A stretch of DNA of 23,034 nt, taken from Bacillota bacterium (GTDB taxonomy: Bacteria > Bacillota_A > Clostridia > DSM-8532). Location: NCBI GenBank assembly GCA_023424865.1, contig JAFADM010000493.1, forward strand, positions 1-23,034, written 5' to 3'. The notes under the pieces were generated by a model, which saw only the letters and a list, made by a program, of their open reading frames with translations, was not told where the DNA came from and made no database searches. The position numbers were made by a program, and so were the translations under genes. Numbering within the stretch: position 1 is the first letter of the stretch; every line of letters begins with the position of its first letter. Positions 9,847-17,512 of this stretch are shown here, in pieces.

Positions 9847-11636
9847 AAAGAATTTTAAAGCCTATAAATAGCCTGAGTATACGGTATCGATTTTTTGTAT
9901 CCTTTTTGATTGTGATTATTATCCCATTTGTCCTTTACATAGCCATTAATATCTTTACATCCGCCAGAGACAGCAAGGAGCAGGCTTTAAGCTCCGCTAA
10001 AAAAATACTTCTGCAAACAAAATCCACACTGGACTTAAAAGCTCAGTACGCTAAAAATGTTATGGACATTTTTGCTCTTAATGATACCGTACAGGAATTA
10101 GTAAATACCGACACCTCTTATTATGAGGCTAATATAGGAAACTGGATCCATGATCGCGACAGCTTTGTGAAGCTCATTTACAGTAAAAATGGATATCCTG
10201 ATATTACCAATCTGCAGCTTTACATGCAGCAGGGGCTGGGAGGCTATGCAGAATCCAATGAATTTCTGAATCTGGAAAAGGTTAAAAATGAGCATTGGTA
10301 TGTACAATTGATGGAAAACAAGCTTATGTACTGGTGGTTTTCCGGTAGGAACGACAGTCAATTGGGTTCCAGCGACAATATTTACTTCATGAGTATAATC
10401 CCCAGCAATCAGAATATTCACACGGCCATAGGCATTATTAAGGCCACCATTCCTGAGAAGGTTTTTAAAGACGTGCTGAACCAAGCCGTTTTTACAGAAG
10501 AATCAGCCGTTTTCCTGGTCAACAGCGATAATGAGCTTATTGCTGCTGCGGATGGCAAGGCAGGCATACCTACGGCCACTTCAAGCAATGAACTGGAGTA
10601 CGACTCGCTGCAGCCGGGGCTTTGGAAAAACATCAAGGATGGTGGAGAGGAGCTTCTCCTTGGAGTGGAATCCATACAAAAGACGGACTGGAAGCTTGTC
10701 CTGCTAATACCTTATAAGGATATTCTGGCTATGAATACAAAGGCCAGGAAAGAGATGTTCCTTATTTTACTAATAGTATTGCCTCTGACTCTGCCGCTTT
10801 CATTTTTAATGGCCGGGTCGAGCACCAAGCGAATCCGAAATCTTATCTCCCATATGAGAAAAGTGGTTCACGGTGATTTTGACGTTAGCATCCTTCCGGG
10901 AAGCAATGATGAAATAGGTGAGCTAACTCAAAATTTTAATTATATGTTAACTCGGATTGCAATACTTATTGATAGCCAGTACCAATTGGGCAAGGAAATA
11001 AAAAGCCTTGAGCTTAAAGCGCTTCAAGCCCAGATTAATCCCCACTTTTTGTACAATACCCTTGATTTGATTAACTGGATGTCTATTAAGTACAACGCGC
11101 CTAAAATCAGTGACGTCGTAGAAGGACTGTCCCTGTTTTACAAGCTGAGTCTAAACAAGGGAGAAGACATCGTTACCCTGAAAAATGAACTCGAACACAT
11201 AGAAGCCTATGTGAGAATTCAAAACTTGCGATTTCAAGATGGTATAAAGCTTATTATTCAAGTTCCTGAAGCGCTTTATGAATATATGATCCTGAAGGTA
11301 ACGCTGCAGCCTCTCATTGAGAATTCCATTAATCACGGGATACTGGAGAAAGATGAGGAAACCGGCACTATCAGGGTTGAAGGAGCTTTACAGGATAGTA
11401 ATCTTATATTGAGGGTTATAGATGACGGCGTGGGAATACCGGAGCATAAGATTGCCTCCCTGCTTTTAGGAGATACGTCTAAGGACAGTCACGGTTTTGG
11501 GGTACGTAACATCCATAATCGATTTAAGCTCAATTACGGCAGTGAGTACGGATTAACCTATTTCAGCCAGTCCGGAATGGGAACCACGGTTGAATTGAAA
11601 CTCCCTGCTGTCAGGCAAAGCGAGAAAAACAGCTAA
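9840..11636 (+). CDS. YesM-type sensor histidine kinase
   Basis: Membrane sensor that phosphorylates the adjacent regulator. The start at 9840 was preferred over an upstream TTG (9804) because GGGAG lies at 9824-9828 and the product then begins with a basic segment ahead of the first membrane helix. In the 598-residue product, helix 1 is at about 18-40 and an extracytoplasmic sensor domain reaches about residue 300. A second helix (about 304-324) leads into a HAMP domain, then a His_kinase segment with QAQINPHFLYNTLDLINW, whose histidine is H402, and an ATPase domain with LQPLIENSINHG, DDGVGIP and GFGVRNIHNRF. This is the HPK7/LytS-like class usual for YesM. In the family the signal is often a bound sugar or a transporter binding protein; the ligand here is unknown. 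Confidence 0.95.
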   Translation: MLKRILKPINSLSIRYRFFVSFLIVIIIPFVLYIAINIFTSARDSKEQALSSAKKILLQTKSTLDLKAQYAKNVMDIFALNDTVQELVNTDTSYYEANIGNWIHDRDSFVKLIYSKNGYPDITNLQLYMQQGLGGYAESNEFLNLEKVKNEHWYVQLMENKLMYWWFSGRNDSQLGSSDNIYFMSIIPSNQNIHTAIGIIKATIPEKVFKDVLNQAVFTEESAVFLVNSDNELIAAADGKAGIPTATSSNELEYDSLQPGLWKNIKDGGEELLLGVESIQKTDWKLVLLIPYKDILAMNTKARKEMFLILLIVLPLTLPLSFLMAGSSTKRIRNLISHMRKVVHGDFDVSILPGSNDEIGELTQNFNYMLTRIAILIDSQYQLGKEIKSLELKALQAQINPHFLYNTLDLINWMSIKYNAPKISDVVEGLSLFYKLSLNKGEDIVTLKNELEHIEAYVRIQNLRFQDGIKLIIQVPEALYEYMILKVTLQPLIENSINHGILEKDEETGTIRVEGALQDSNLILRVIDDGVGIPEHKIASLLLGDTSKDSHGFGVRNIHNRFKLNYGSEYGLTYFSQSGMGTTVELKLPAVRQSEKNS

Positions 11637-11785
11637 AGAAACAAAAAGTGAGGCTTCTACTCCAAAGGTCTCAATCCTCTTCGTCTGACTTTACTGGCAT
11701 GGGTAAACATTGAACAAAAAGAGGATTATGACGATTTTAAACCCCTGTGCAATAATAGAGAGCCTAAGCCTTACATATAATCCAA

Positions 11786-11835
11786 TAAAGGCATACTGCA
11801 GGGGGCGTGTTGTACAACACGCCTCTTTTGTCATT
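11786..11835 (+). repeat. Copy 2 of the exact 50-bp dispersed repeat
   Basis: Identical over 50 bp to 2462-2511. It contains the 20-bp perfect palindrome at 11804-11823 followed by TCTTTTG, and lies about 150 bases after the sensor kinase stop codon. It can serve as that operon's terminator. Confidence 0.95.
11804..11830 (+). terminator. Rho-independent terminator of the two-component operon (palindromic)
   Basis: GGCGTGTTGTACAACACGCC folds into a GC-rich stem with a short loop and is followed by TCTTTTG. The sequence is the same as the terminator after abfA. Confidence 0.75.
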
Positions 11836-11837
11836 GG

Positions 11838-11904
11838 TAGCCACTTGCGTAAGCAAATTTGGTTAAATGGGAGAGGGGGGGATGTCCCCTCGCTTTTGAT
11901 TTTT
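11838..11904 (+). ncRNA. Hairpin-plus-terminator element, copy 1
   Basis: The first 20 bases from 11839, AGCCACTTGCGTAAGCAAAT, are identical to those from 22763. TTGC-GTAA-GCAA forms a stem closed by a GNRA-type tetraloop, with an outer TAGCCA/TGGTTA pairing. A second hairpin, GAGGGG/CCCCTC (11873-11891), leads into CTTTTGATTTTT. The order of a tetraloop hairpin followed by a terminator could be a short RNA, a leader with a terminator, or just a compound terminator. No known RNA family was recognised. Confidence 0.45.
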
Positions 11905-11941
11905 CCTTGTTTTATGAACCTTAAGCGAATGGTCAACGTCT

Positions 11942-11970
11942 ATGTTTTTAGAAAAACATGGCAAAAGCCA
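11942..11970. promoter_or_regulatory. Inverted repeats upstream of the BsuPI-domain gene
   Basis: ATGTTTTTAGAAAAACAT (11942-11959) is a symmetric 18-bp inverted repeat with a 2-bp centre, followed directly by TGGC-AAAA-GCCA (11959-11970). They lie 30-58 bases before the start codon. They may be a protein-binding site or a leader hairpin; no confident promoter was found beside them. Confidence 0.4.
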
Positions 11971-11999
11971 GATAAGCGATAGATTATGAGGTGTTCAGG

Positions 12000-12674
12000 A
12001 TGGGAATTCTTAAAAGTTTGCTGCTTTGGACCGGTGTCATGTACGTTTTTTCCACAGTGTTGGGTAATTTGCAGGCTATTCAGAACGAAAAAGAGACTGA
12101 CAGGCTGCAGGGGAAAATACCGGGCTACAGCCTACAGGAAGAAAAAAGTGAAGTGCATTTCAACGCGGGCACTCAAACCGTAAAGGATGGCGGCACCATT
12201 ATTTTGCCAAAGCCTATAAGTCTGCCGGCAGACGCTCTTACTATTATAGAACCTAAAAAAGGGGAACGTGCTCCCCTTGAAGGTTTGTTTACCACTGAAT
12301 TAAAGCTTCTCGCCGAAGAAAAGAGCTTAAAGCTTGACTTTAGCCTTGTCAATGTATCGGGAAAGGATCAAACAGTTCAGTCCGGTTCCGGAAAAAAGTA
12401 TGATTTTTCTATTTTTGACAGCAGCGGAAATGAAATATACCGCTGGTCCAATGACAAAGACTTTACAGCGGCAATTGAAAACAGGGTAATAAAGAAGGAC
12501 GGGCGGCTTTCCTTCACGGATTACTGGGACTACAAGGATAATCAGGACAATCAGAGCAATAAGGCTGAAAGTGGAAATTATAAGATTACCCTATGGTGGT
12601 GTGTGAATCTGAAAAGCGGTGAAAATCTAATTTCAAAGGATATCAGCTCCTCTTTAAATTTTGAAATACCGTAA
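12000..12674 (+). CDS. Membrane-anchored or exported protein with a BsuPI-type domain
   Basis: A 224-residue protein with a hydrophobic N-terminal segment (about residues 5-23), then a charged linker. From about residue 90 there is a domain resembling BsuPI, the fold of the Bacillus intracellular proteinase inhibitor: LDFSLVNVSGKDQTVQSGSG, YDFSIFDSSGNEIYRWSNDKDF, then a W-rich strand and SGNYKITLWW. This domain is an immunoglobulin-like beta sandwich. The ATG at 12000 has GAGGTG six bases upstream; a GTG at 11991 would add three residues. Unlike the cytoplasmic Bacillus inhibitor, this copy would sit outside the membrane. There is no lipobox cysteine. It is a single gene between terminators, so its partner protease, if any, is not indicated. 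A role as a protease inhibitor is possible but unproven. Confidence 0.75.
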   Translation: MGILKSLLLWTGVMYVFSTVLGNLQAIQNEKETDRLQGKIPGYSLQEEKSEVHFNAGTQTVKDGGTIILPKPISLPADALTIIEPKKGERAPLEGLFTTELKLLAEEKSLKLDFSLVNVSGKDQTVQSGSGKKYDFSIFDSSGNEIYRWSNDKDFTAAIENRVIKKDGRLSFTDYWDYKDNQDNQSNKAESGNYKITLWWCVNLKSGENLISKDISSSLNFEIP

Positions 12675-12758
12675 GATGGGAATCGCCGTTAAGAGCTCAG
12701 GTAAGAGTTGATGCGAAGATGGAGCTCTTCAAGCCTGCAATTGACGTTATTGTGAGGA

Positions 12759-12908
12759 ATGCTTACGGGATACGGGCTTAATGCGGCCCCCATTTTCTTA
12801 TGCCGTGAAGACGGCACAAAAAGGCATCCCGATCCTTCAGGGCAATGCCCAGCATTTTTAGTCGGCTCCGGCTATGGCTTTGCACATAAATGGTTACTTC
12901 CTTTATAA
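12759..12908 (+). CDS. Possible small protein of 49 residues
   Basis: Not recognised. The frame starts with ATG right after TGAGGA, too close for a good ribosome binding site, and ends with TAA whose last two bases enter the terminator stem at 12907. The product is moderately hydrophobic and glycine-rich, with two cysteines (FLCRED and GQCPAF) and a GSGYGFAHKW segment. The tight fit between stop codon and terminator is the main argument for it; the poor start, the lack of homology and a competing hairpin inside the frame argue against. It may instead be decayed sequence or part of a non-coding transcript. Confidence 0.2.
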   Translation: MLTGYGLNAAPIFLCREDGTKRHPDPSGQCPAFLVGSGYGFAHKWLLPL

Positions 12909-12948
12909 AGCCCTTTCTCATTCAGAATGAGGGAGGGCTTTTGTTCTA
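12907..12948 (+). terminator. Strong Rho-independent terminator
   Basis: A 16-bp stem with two G-U pairs, AAAGCCCTTTCTCATT with AATGAGGGAGGGCTTT, encloses a 3-nt loop and is followed by TTGTTCT after the stem's own T run. It can end transcripts from the BsuPI gene or from the small frame before it. Confidence 0.8.
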
Positions 12949-13101
12949 TGAGCGCCCTTATCTTTCGTTCAAAAGTCAGTCGCGTTTTTATTTGCGTACT
13001 CATGGGAGTGCTTCCTTTCATATAACCAGGGTTCTATTATTGAAAGCTTTATGTTATTTGTCAATTTTATAGGAAAAGATTTAATAAGATCGCGATGTAC
13101 A

Positions 13102-13131
13102 TTGAGTTTTTTTTCATTTTGATGGTAAAAT
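13102..13131 (+). promoter_or_regulatory. Promoter of the DUF1801 gene
   Basis: TTGAGT (13102-13107) and TAAAAT (13126-13131) are 18 bp apart, about 35 bases upstream of the start codon. Confidence 0.6.
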
Positions 13132-13165
13132 ATTGATAAGGTGTGTGAGAGAAAGGAATCTATAA

Positions 13166-13570
13166 ATGGATGATAAAAACCCGGAGATTCAGACAATTGA
13201 CGACTATATTGCTCAATTCCCGGATGAAGCACGCGAAAGGATGCAGATTTTAAGAAAAGTCATAAAGGACGCGGCCCCGGAAGCCACCGAAAAAATAAGC
13301 TGGGGTATGGCCACGTTTTCCTTTCATGGCAATCTGGTGCATTTTGCCGCACATAAAAAGCATGTGGGCTTTTATCCCGGATCAAGCGGTGTGGAACAAT
13401 TTCTTGATAAGCTAAAGGAATACCACACCTCCAAGGGGGCGATTCAATTTCCCATGGACAAGCCTTTGCCCCTGGATTTAATCGATGAAATCGTTCGGTT
13501 TCGTCTGGACGAAAACAGGAAGGATGCTTTAAAAAAAGCATCAAAAGGCAAGGGGAAGGAGAAGGTTTAA
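13166..13570 (+). CDS. DUF1801 (YdhG-like) protein
   Basis: A 134-residue cytoplasmic protein. The core ISWGMATFSFHGNLVHFAAHKKHVGFYPGSSG and the IDDYIAQFPDEARERMQILRKVI start are typical of DUF1801, the family that includes Bacillus subtilis YdhG, which has been described as a frataxin-like iron chaperone. The C-terminus is a lysine-rich tail of about 15 residues. GAAAGGAA precedes the ATG. It appears to be a single-gene unit: a promoter lies just upstream, and the kor operon has its own promoter 19 bases after the stop. Iron-related function is an extrapolation from the family; the sequence shows only the fold assignment. Confidence 0.85.
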   Translation: MDDKNPEIQTIDDYIAQFPDEARERMQILRKVIKDAAPEATEKISWGMATFSFHGNLVHFAAHKKHVGFYPGSSGVEQFLDKLKEYHTSKGAIQFPMDKPLPLDLIDEIVRFRLDENRKDALKKASKGKGKEKV

Positions 13571-13588
13571 ACTATGACTTTTTCCTTA

Positions 13589-13616
13589 TTGAAAACCTTT
13601 CCTTGTTTGTTATAAT
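13589..13616 (+). promoter_or_regulatory. Strong promoter of the kor operon
   Basis: TTGAAA (13589-13594), a 16-bp spacer and a perfect TATAAT (13611-13616) place the start near 13623, about 70 bases ahead of korA. It is the only obvious promoter found for the seven plus-strand genes that follow. Confidence 0.75.
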
Positions 13617-13690
13617 AAATAAAACAAGTGCGGAACCGGAACAAACCGGCTCCCAATAACAAAAGAAAGCATGTTGAAAGGAGTGACACC

Positions 13691-15379
13691 ATGTACAACC
13701 TTTTAATCGGCGGAGCAGCTGGACAGGGAATCGACACCACGGTTGCCATTCTGGAAAGGCTACTGAAAAAATCAGGTTATTTTGTGTATGCTACAAGGGA
13801 TTTAATGTCCCGAATTCGAGGAGGGCATAATTTCTCTTTAATCCGATTTGGTTCTGAGCCCATAACCTCTCACAGCAACCGGCTTGACGGTATCATTGCT
13901 TTAAACAGTGAAACGGTTGAGCTCCATAAGGAGGAACTAGATCCTAAAGGGTTTATTCTTTGCGACACATCCCTTGCCATAGAGGAATCACGGGCTATCG
14001 CTCTGGATATGAACGGTAAGGCCAAGGCCCTTGGTAATGTGCGTGTCAGCGGAAGTATTGCCATTGGAGCCATTCTTAAGCTGTTCGGATTAAAAACGGA
14101 AGGAGCTGAAGCAGTTTTTAAAACAGCTGTAAAAGCACCTTTTGTGGAGATTAATCTAAAGGCCCTTGAAGAGGGCTATAACAGTGTGGCGGAGAAGTTT
14201 CCCTATCTGGGGGGCAGCTACAGCGATTATATGATTATATCCGGCAATAAGGCCTTGTGCTTAGGCTCCATTGCGGCTGGCCTTACCTTTTATTCAGCCT
14301 ATCCCATGTCTCCGTCCACTTCCATTATGGAATACCTGGCTACCAAGGCCAATGATGCAAGTATTGTAGTGGAGCAGGCGGAGGATGAAATTGCTGCCAT
14401 CAATATGGCCATCGGAGCTTCCTTTGCAGGGGCTAAAGCTATGACGGGCACTTCGGGCGGCGGCTTCAGCCTGAAAGTCGAAGCCTTGGGCCTTGCCGGT
14501 ATGGCAGAGGTTCCCCTGGTGGTAGTTGATGTTCAGCGTCCAGGACCTGTTACAGGGCTTCCTACCCGTACGGAGCAGAGCGACCTTAAATTTGTTATTT
14601 CTGCTTCCCAGGGAGAATTCCCAAGAATGGTCATTGCCCTGAGAAATCATACCGACGCCTTTACCCAAACCATCCGGGCCTTTAATCTGGCTGAGAAATT
14701 CCAGATCCCGGTTATTATTTTGAGTGATCAATACCTGGCAGAAACCACCACCACCGTACCCCTTTACGATTTAAGCGGCATTACCCGTGTTGAGCCCCTT
14801 GGTGCGGACGGCAAGGAAGAAACGCTTCCCGAGGGTGAGGAATACCTGCGCTACCGTTATACTGACAGCGGCATTTCCCCGAGAAGAGTGCCCGGCACCT
14901 TTAACGGCTTTGTTTCCGCCGACAGCGACGAGCACGACGAAAAGGGCTATATCATTGAATCCGCAGACGTGCGTATCCGAATGATGGATAAGCGCATGAA
15001 AAAGCTAGATTTGCTGGAGCAGGAGCTTATTGAACCGGAATTTATCGGTGAGGAGGAGTGCGAAACCCTTCTTCTTAGCTGGGGCTCTCTGGATGGTCCG
15101 GTTAAGGAAGCCATAACCCTTTTAAACAAGGAGGGCAAGGGAAAATTTGGTGCACTGGTATTTGGTGATATTTTCCCGCTTCCAAAGAAAGTGCTGCTTG
15201 ATAAAGCATCAAAGGCATCCCGGATTATCAATGTGGAGCAAAATGCCACAGGTCAGCTTGCAGGGCTTGTCCGCGAATATACGGGAATTGCCTGCAATGC
15301 TTCCGTTTTAAAATACGACGGGCGCCAGCTTTCCGGTGAAGAAATCGCATTAAGGGTAGGAAAGGAGACTTGGGCATGA
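13691..15379 (+). CDS. korA: 2-oxoacid:ferredoxin oxidoreductase, fused gamma-alpha subunit
   Basis: Subunit of a CoA-dependent 2-oxoacid (probably 2-oxoglutarate) ferredoxin oxidoreductase, which interconverts a 2-oxoacid and its acyl-CoA with ferredoxin as electron carrier. Start 13691 was chosen because AAAGGAG stands just upstream and the product begins at the conserved MYNLLIGGAAGQGIDTT; the longer frame adds an unrelated 21 residues. The 562-residue protein has the gamma domain first (to about 185, with LMSRIRGGHNF). The pyrimidine-binding alpha domain follows (YPMSPSTSIMEYLA, VEQAEDEIAAINMAIGASFAGA, TGTSGGGFSL, VDVQRPGPVTGLPTRTEQSDL). Last comes a C-terminal domain ending in EQNATGQLAGLVREYTG. 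Its stop codon overlaps the korB start as ATGA. The exact 2-oxoacid cannot be fixed by eye. Confidence 0.94.
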   Translation: MYNLLIGGAAGQGIDTTVAILERLLKKSGYFVYATRDLMSRIRGGHNFSLIRFGSEPITSHSNRLDGIIALNSETVELHKEELDPKGFILCDTSLAIEESRAIALDMNGKAKALGNVRVSGSIAIGAILKLFGLKTEGAEAVFKTAVKAPFVEINLKALEEGYNSVAEKFPYLGGSYSDYMIISGNKALCLGSIAAGLTFYSAYPMSPSTSIMEYLATKANDASIVVEQAEDEIAAINMAIGASFAGAKAMTGTSGGGFSLKVEALGLAGMAEVPLVVVDVQRPGPVTGLPTRTEQSDLKFVISASQGEFPRMVIALRNHTDAFTQTIRAFNLAEKFQIPVIILSDQYLAETTTTVPLYDLSGITRVEPLGADGKEETLPEGEEYLRYRYTDSGISPRRVPGTFNGFVSADSDEHDEKGYIIESADVRIRMMDKRMKKLDLLEQELIEPEFIGEEECETLLLSWGSLDGPVKEAITLLNKEGKGKFGALVFGDIFPLPKKVLLDKASKASRIINVEQNATGQLAGLVREYTGIACNASVLKYDGRQLSGEEIALRVGKETWA

Positions 15380-16230
15380 GCGAAAAACGTTTTGAAACCT
15401 ATGAAACAGCCTGGTGTCCGGGCTGCGGCAATTTCAGCATCCTGGAGTGCCTGAGGCAGGCCCTGGAGGAGCTGGGCAAGGATCCTTACAAGGTTTTAAT
15501 GGCAGCCGGTATCGGTCAGGCAGCCAAAACCCCTCAATATATCAGCGCCAACCATTTTTGCGGTCTCCATGGACGGTCCCTGCCCCCTGCATCGGCTGCT
15601 AAAATTGCCAATAGTGACTTGACCGTGGTTGTGGATACAGGTGACGGCGATTCTTACGGCGAGGGTGGAAATCACTTTATACACGCCATTCGCAGAAATG
15701 TTGACATAACCCATTTTGTTCATGATAATCAAATATACGGACTTACAAAAGGCCAGGCTTCTCCTACTTCAGAAGAGGGCTTCGTTACCGAGGTGCAGTC
15801 AGACGGCAACAAAAATACCCCTATGAATCCTATGGTTTTGGCTATTGCAGCAGGAGCGGGCTTCGTAGCCAGAGGCTTTTCCGGCAATAAGCCCCACCTG
15901 GTGGAGATCATGAAAAAGGCCATTTTACACAAGGGCTATGCCCTGGTGGATATTTTACAGCCTTGTGTAAGCTTTAACAAAGTAAATACCTTTGGCTATT
16001 ACAAGGATAGGGTTTATACTCTAGATGAAAGCCATGATCCCGGAAATAAGCTGCAGGCTCTTGAAAAGGCTTTGGAGTTTGGAAGCAAAATCCCCATCGG
16101 TGTCCTTTATCAGGAAGAAAGGCCGTCCTATCATGAGAAAAATGCAGTGCTTTCTTCCGGTAAGCCCCTTTACACTGGAAAGCCGGGCTATGAGGAAAGA
16201 GTCAAGCGCTATATGGAAGAAATGGTTTAA
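15376..16230 (+). CDS. korB: 2-oxoacid:ferredoxin oxidoreductase, beta (TPP-binding) subunit
   Basis: Binds thiamine diphosphate and, by family pattern, a [4Fe-4S] cluster. The 284-residue product shows CPGCGNF with C14 and C17, further cysteines C62 and C197 in the expected places, and the TPP motif GDGDSYGEGGNHFIHAIRRN continuing to DNQIYGLTKGQ. Start 15376 is set by AAAGGAG at 15361-15367 and by the ATGA overlap with korA, which implies coupled translation at equal dose. No separate delta (ferredoxin-like) subunit gene is nearby, as usual for two-subunit enzymes of this type, so electrons would go to a free ferredoxin. In anaerobes the enzyme often runs in the reductive direction for 2-oxoglutarate synthesis. 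Confidence 0.95.
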   Translation: MSEKRFETYETAWCPGCGNFSILECLRQALEELGKDPYKVLMAAGIGQAAKTPQYISANHFCGLHGRSLPPASAAKIANSDLTVVVDTGDGDSYGEGGNHFIHAIRRNVDITHFVHDNQIYGLTKGQASPTSEEGFVTEVQSDGNKNTPMNPMVLAIAAGAGFVARGFSGNKPHLVEIMKKAILHKGYALVDILQPCVSFNKVNTFGYYKDRVYTLDESHDPGNKLQALEKALEFGSKIPIGVLYQEERPSYHEKNAVLSSGKPLYTGKPGYEERVKRYMEEMV

Positions 16231-16263
16231 CCTGTCATAGAATTTAAAATGCAAGGAGGTAGC

Positions 16264-16665
16264 ATGAAAATGTCCGAGGAAACCAGAAAGACAGATGCAC
16301 GTGAAAAAAAGAAGGAAGGCAGCAAAGCCGCCGCCGTCGCAGCAGGCATTCTTTTAGGAGCTGCAGCGGGCGTAGCTATTGGTCTTTTGGCAGCACCCAA
16401 ATCCGGCAAGGATACCAGGGATGATCTGAAGGAAAAGGCGGAGAAGGCTGCTGAGAGCACCTATAAAAAAGCACGCATCATAGGAAATGCTCTCCTTGAA
16501 ACCGCGGCACTAATCAAGGATGAGCTTAAGGCCCACTCGAAAAAGGATGAGAATCCTTTAGAAGAATTTGTAGTCAGCCATTCGGAAGCTTCTATGTCTT
16601 TCTCAGATATCCCGGAGAAAGCGGGAGAAATTCCCGAAGCGGATGATGAGGCCATTTTAGAATGA
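16264..16665 (+). CDS. YtxH-domain protein
   Basis: A small 133-residue protein. A charged N-terminus is followed by an alanine/glycine-rich membrane segment (AAAVAAGILLGAAAGVAIGLLAAPKSG, about 22-48), then an amphipathic, lysine/glutamate-rich helix and an acidic tail. This is the YtxH layout; family members are often general-stress or envelope-associated proteins of unknown mechanism. AGGAGGT at 16254-16260 serves either the ATG at 16264 or that at 16270; the first was kept. The last codons overlap the next gene as ATGA, so it is co-translated with the YihY protein. Confidence 0.88.
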   Translation: MKMSEETRKTDAREKKKEGSKAAAVAAGILLGAAAGVAIGLLAAPKSGKDTRDDLKEKAEKAAESTYKKARIIGNALLETAALIKDELKAHSKKDENPLEEFVVSHSEASMSFSDIPEKAGEIPEADDEAILE

Positions 16666-17486
16666 AGTTTTATCTTTTTATAAAAGAGCTTTACCAGCGT
16701 TTCAGGGACGATGAAATATCGTCCCTGGGTGCTGTGTTTACCTTTTATTTGATATTAGCCTTTTTTCCCTTCCTGATTATACTGGCCAATCTGGCCACCT
16801 ATACGGATCTGGTAGGGGATAAGGCTCTTTTACAGCTTGCGGCGGTATTGCCAACTCAGGCTTATCAACTGGTATACAATACCGTACATGAGATTATGAG
16901 CGCCAATCGCTCCAACGTGCTTTCAGTAAGCACCGTTGCATGCCTTTGGGCCGCCTCCAACGGCTTTATGGCAATTGCAAGAGGTCTCAACAAGGCCTAT
17001 GATGTGAAGGAAACTCGAAAATTCTGGCTTCTTCGAATCCTTGCCATTGTCTATACCCTTCTTCTCATTGCATCCAATTTGCTGGGCATTATTATGGTGG
17101 TCTTTGGTGAGATCATTTTGGAAAGTATTGCTATTCCTATGAGATTGACCGCCCTTACGGTTCTGCTCAGCAATGTTATACGCATCACGCTTCCCATGCT
17201 GGTCTGCTTCCTGGTCTTCGCACTTATGAATCTTTATATACCCAACCGAAGGCTTACCTTTAAGCAGGTCATGCCAGGAGCCCTTATTTCTACTTTTTTG
17301 TGGATGGCCGGGTCCCTGGTGTTTTCCTATTATGTATCAAATTTTGCGAATTACACCAGAACCTATGGCAGTCTCGGAGGCGTAATTATTCTCATTCTTT
17401 GGATTTATCTGACCAGCTTCGTGCTGCTTATAGGCAGTGAAGTCAATGCCACTTCCGCTGCACTGAGAGATAAAACCAAAAAATAA
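16662..17486 (+). CDS. YihY/BrkB family inner-membrane protein
   Basis: A 274-residue integral membrane protein with about six hydrophobic segments. Family hallmarks are the N-terminal DDEISSLGAVFTFYLILAFFPFL, the central LWAASNGFMAIARGLNKAYDV and the C-terminal YGSLGGVIILILWIYLTSFVLLIGSEVNA. Members were once mis-annotated as ribonuclease BN; their real function is unclear, with suggestions of transport or envelope roles. The start overlaps the ytxH-like gene by four bases (ATGA). It is followed after 26 bp by a sensor kinase gene, so the two envelope proteins sit between metabolic and signalling genes of one transcription unit. Confidence 0.95.
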   Translation: MKFYLFIKELYQRFRDDEISSLGAVFTFYLILAFFPFLIILANLATYTDLVGDKALLQLAAVLPTQAYQLVYNTVHEIMSANRSNVLSVSTVACLWAASNGFMAIARGLNKAYDVKETRKFWLLRILAIVYTLLLIASNLLGIIMVVFGEIILESIAIPMRLTALTVLLSNVIRITLPMLVCFLVFALMNLYIPNRRLTFKQVMPGALISTFLWMAGSLVFSYYVSNFANYTRTYGSLGGVIILILWIYLTSFVLLIGSEVNATSAALRDKTKK

Positions 17487-17512
17487 CATGACAGAACTCA
17501 GTGGAGGTTGGA

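Larger units (their letters stand above)
11637..11999. other. Spacer with two terminator-like repeat elements
   Basis: No gene is supported. Frames of 81-90 codons on both strands run through the hairpins and match nothing recognised. The stretch holds the second copy of the 50-bp repeat (11786-11835), then directly a hairpin-plus-terminator element (11838-11904), then two small inverted repeats (11942-11970) ahead of the next gene. Confidence 0.6.
12675..13101. other. Mostly non-coding stretch with several hairpins
   Basis: Visible structures are an 8-bp inverted repeat AAGAGCTC/GAGCTCTT (12691-12698 and 12722-12729) just after the BsuPI gene, TGCCGT-GAAG-ACGGCA (12801-12816), and a strong terminator at 12907-12942. 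A 49-codon frame (12759-12908) is the only open frame that ends at the terminator. Nothing recognised lies between 12950 and 13101. Confidence 0.5.

Noticed and set aside
11838..11904. A known riboswitch such as c-di-GMP type I
   Set aside because: The conserved core bases of that riboswitch are absent and the element is too short, although a tetraloop and terminator are present.
11710..11982. A 90-codon frame between the sensor kinase and BsuPI genes
   Set aside because: It starts with TTG without a binding site and runs through both terminator-like elements. The shared SHLRKQIWL frame with 22763 onward stops matching at the terminator hairpin, which favours a conserved RNA over a protein.
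12890..13072. A 60-codon frame
   Set aside because: It overlaps the strong terminator at 12907-12942 and matches nothing recognised.
13628..13690. Longer korA frame starting upstream
   Set aside because: The extra 21 residues are basic and unrelated to the family, and AAAGGAG precisely serves the ATG at 13691.
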